Assembly (NCBI GenBank): GCA_965261645.1
Contig: CBDHDJ010000003.1
Location: 1,178,001 to 1,242,000, forward strand
Direction: 5' to 3'
From: CBDHDJ01 sp965261645
GTDB lineage: Bacteria; Pseudomonadota; Alphaproteobacteria; SHVV01
Length of the DNA: 64,000 nucleotides
Part shown: positions 63,074-64,000 of the stretch, piece by piece
Numbering within the stretch: position 1 is the first letter of the stretch
Layout of the letters: every line of letters begins with the position of its first letter
Position numbers and translations under genes: made by a program
The notes under the pieces: model-generated
The model's database searches: none
What the model was told of the DNA's origin: nothing
What the model saw: only the letters and a program-made list of their open reading frames with translations

Positions 63074-64000
63074 GACGCGCCTCCACCCAACAAGCTCATA
63101 TAACTGGCGGCGGCCGTGGTCGCCACGTTGGCCCGAGGCAGGTAGGGATAGATATCCAGGTCGAGTTTGGGCGGGCGTCGCTCGATACGGCACAGCACAA
63201 GGTGTTTGACGGCGTCGTAGCCGATCGCACCCAGGCGCAGGGCGTCCTTCACCGCGCCGTGAAGCACCTCGAGATCGAAGGTCTCCAGAAGCCGAAGGAC
63301 CTGGACGTATTCCCGCTTGCCGGCCTTGCCCATGCGCGCCTCCAGGAGACGGCGCAGGGTTGGGAAGGCATCAGGCAGTTCCCATCCGGCTAGCGGCGCG
63401 GCCTGATCCAGGGCGCCGATCTTGTGCTCCAGCAAAGGCAGGTAGTGGATCGGATCGAAGACCATATCTTCCCGGTCGTAGGAACGGGGGTGTCGGGCAA
63501 TGATCCCGGCGCCGCAACCGATAACCACCTCGTGGACATAGCCACGGATCCAGACTTCCTGATGGCCGTAGGCGACGGGCACGGAATAGTCATTCGTCCG
63601 GTAGCGCACCAGGGACAGCGAGTTGACCCGCGTGCCCTGCTTGTCGCACGCGTCGAACGGTGCCGGCAGTGGCCTCTTCAACGCTTCGCGGTCACGCACA
63701 AACCGTTCGCCGATGCTCTCGCGGTGGCCGCGCAGGACGTTGCCTTGCCGGTTGCGGCATTGCTCTTCCAGGTGGCCATTGAAGGCGTCCCAGCTCGCGA
63801 ACCGGGGAAGCGGCGTCATGAAGTTCCGCCGGGCATAGCCGACCACCCCCTCCACATTGCCTTTGTCGTTACCCTTGCCGGGACGGCCGTAGCGGTCCTC
63901 GAAGAGGTAATGGGACTGCAGCCCGCTGAACGGCCGCGTTCGTTGCCGCGTGCCATCTGACAAGATGCGCGACACCAGACACTTGTCGTTGTCGTAAAGA
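63070..64000 (-). CDS. istA: IS21-family transposase, C-terminal part
   Basis: The frame is open to the window edge. It shows the end of the integrase core (RYGRPGKGNDKGNVEGVVGY, with the third acidic residue in NVEG) and the Mu-type C-terminal domain (NSLSLVRYRTNDYSVPVAYG). The first two catalytic residues lie outside the window. Confidence 0.9.
   Translation of the reverse strand, partial: LYDNDKCLVSRILSDGTRQRTRPFSGLQSHYLFEDRYGRPGKGNDKGNVEGVVGYARRNFMTPLPRFASWDAFNGHLEEQCRNRQGNVLRGHRESIGERFVRDREALKRPLPAPFDACDKQGTRVNSLSLVRYRTNDYSVPVAYGHQEVWIRGYVHEVVIGCGAGIIARHPRSYDREDMVFDPIHYLPLLEHKIGALDQAAPLAGWELPDAFPTLRRLLEARMGKAGKREYVQVLRLLETFDLEVLHGAVKDALRLGAIGYDAVKHLVLCRIERRPPKLDLDIYPYLPRANVATTAAASYMSLLGGGAS

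Larger units (their letters stand above)
62103..64000 (-). mobile_element. IS21-family element (continues beyond the window)
   Basis: The end TGTCAACGGCGGAGCAAAA at 62103 is of IS21 type, with two tandem copies of a transposase-binding repeat: GGCGGAGCAAAATTAGTCCA and GGCGGAGTAAAACTAGTCCA (about 62110-62155). A 10-bp inverted repeat CGCTGCTTCG/CGAAGCAGCG lies at 62215-62257 between the end and istB. The other end is outside the window. Confidence 0.9.

Overview
The window looks like the chromosome (or a large replicon) of a GC-rich alphaproteobacterium, probably a Rhodospirillales-like lineage. The reasons are a LexA operator of the alphaproteobacterial type (GTTC-N7-GTTC at 2557-2571), a GcrA-like zinc protein with a DUF6362 gene, a Bradyrhizobium-type D-tartrate dehydratase, AsmA and DMT families, and many insertion sequences. 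Species cannot be told from the sequence. The dominant impression is a genome that is eroding. At least eleven IS copies or fragments from five families lie here, several genes are cut by them, and five unrelated genes each carry one in-frame nonsense codon with recognisable coding sequence on the far side.

Layout. 1-5.2 kb: a VOC protein, an orphan TRAP binding protein, a DUF3574 lipoprotein-like gene, then a LexA-controlled umuD whose promoter is separated from the gene by a 180-bp MITE-like element, a broken umuC, and an IS3 element joined to an inverted fragment of a second copy. 5.2-9.8 kb: a complete CUT1 sugar ABC operon on the minus strand. 10.2-22.6 kb: four 1444-bp copies of one IS1182/IS5-like element and one IS256 element among remnants of a catabolic cluster (Rieske oxygenase with a TGA at a Trp codon, FAD monooxygenase split by IS256, alpha/beta hydrolase fragment, NMT1-type binding protein split by the IS) plus an intact lipid A-type acyltransferase. 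22.9-25.4 kb: an intact Rieske oxygenase and an intact NMT1-type binding protein, convergent across a strong hairpin; they are paralogues of the broken pair.

25.6-40.5 kb is mostly ordinary metabolism: a cysteine-free pyridine nucleotide oxidoreductase, an orphan 5S rRNA gene, an acetolactate synthase-like TPP enzyme, a lectin pseudogene, a class III aminotransferase next to D-tartrate dehydratase, an RhlE-like helicase, a hydrolase, sthA, and AsmA. 40.5-46.2 kb holds prophage debris (S24 repressor, HTH gene cut by a second IS3-family element, GcrA-like protein, DUF6362, holin C-terminus) around pcm and a parvulin. 46.2-54.7 kb holds a GST, three tandem EamA-family exporters, and divergently from them a tandem array of five 301-302-residue PhyH-family dioxygenases; the second has lost the first iron-binding His. 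54.8-57.3 kb is a small locus cut by two identical IS5-type copies. 57.4-62.1 kb is a ParB / GHKL-ATPase / two-hypothetical operon of plasmid type, truncated at its 5' end by an IS21 element that runs off the window.

Most interesting items: the five-gene PhyH array with three exporters, the His-to-Arg change in its second member, the MITE placed between the SOS operator and umuD, the degraded and intact copies of the Rieske/binding-protein module, and the widespread single-nonsense-codon genes.
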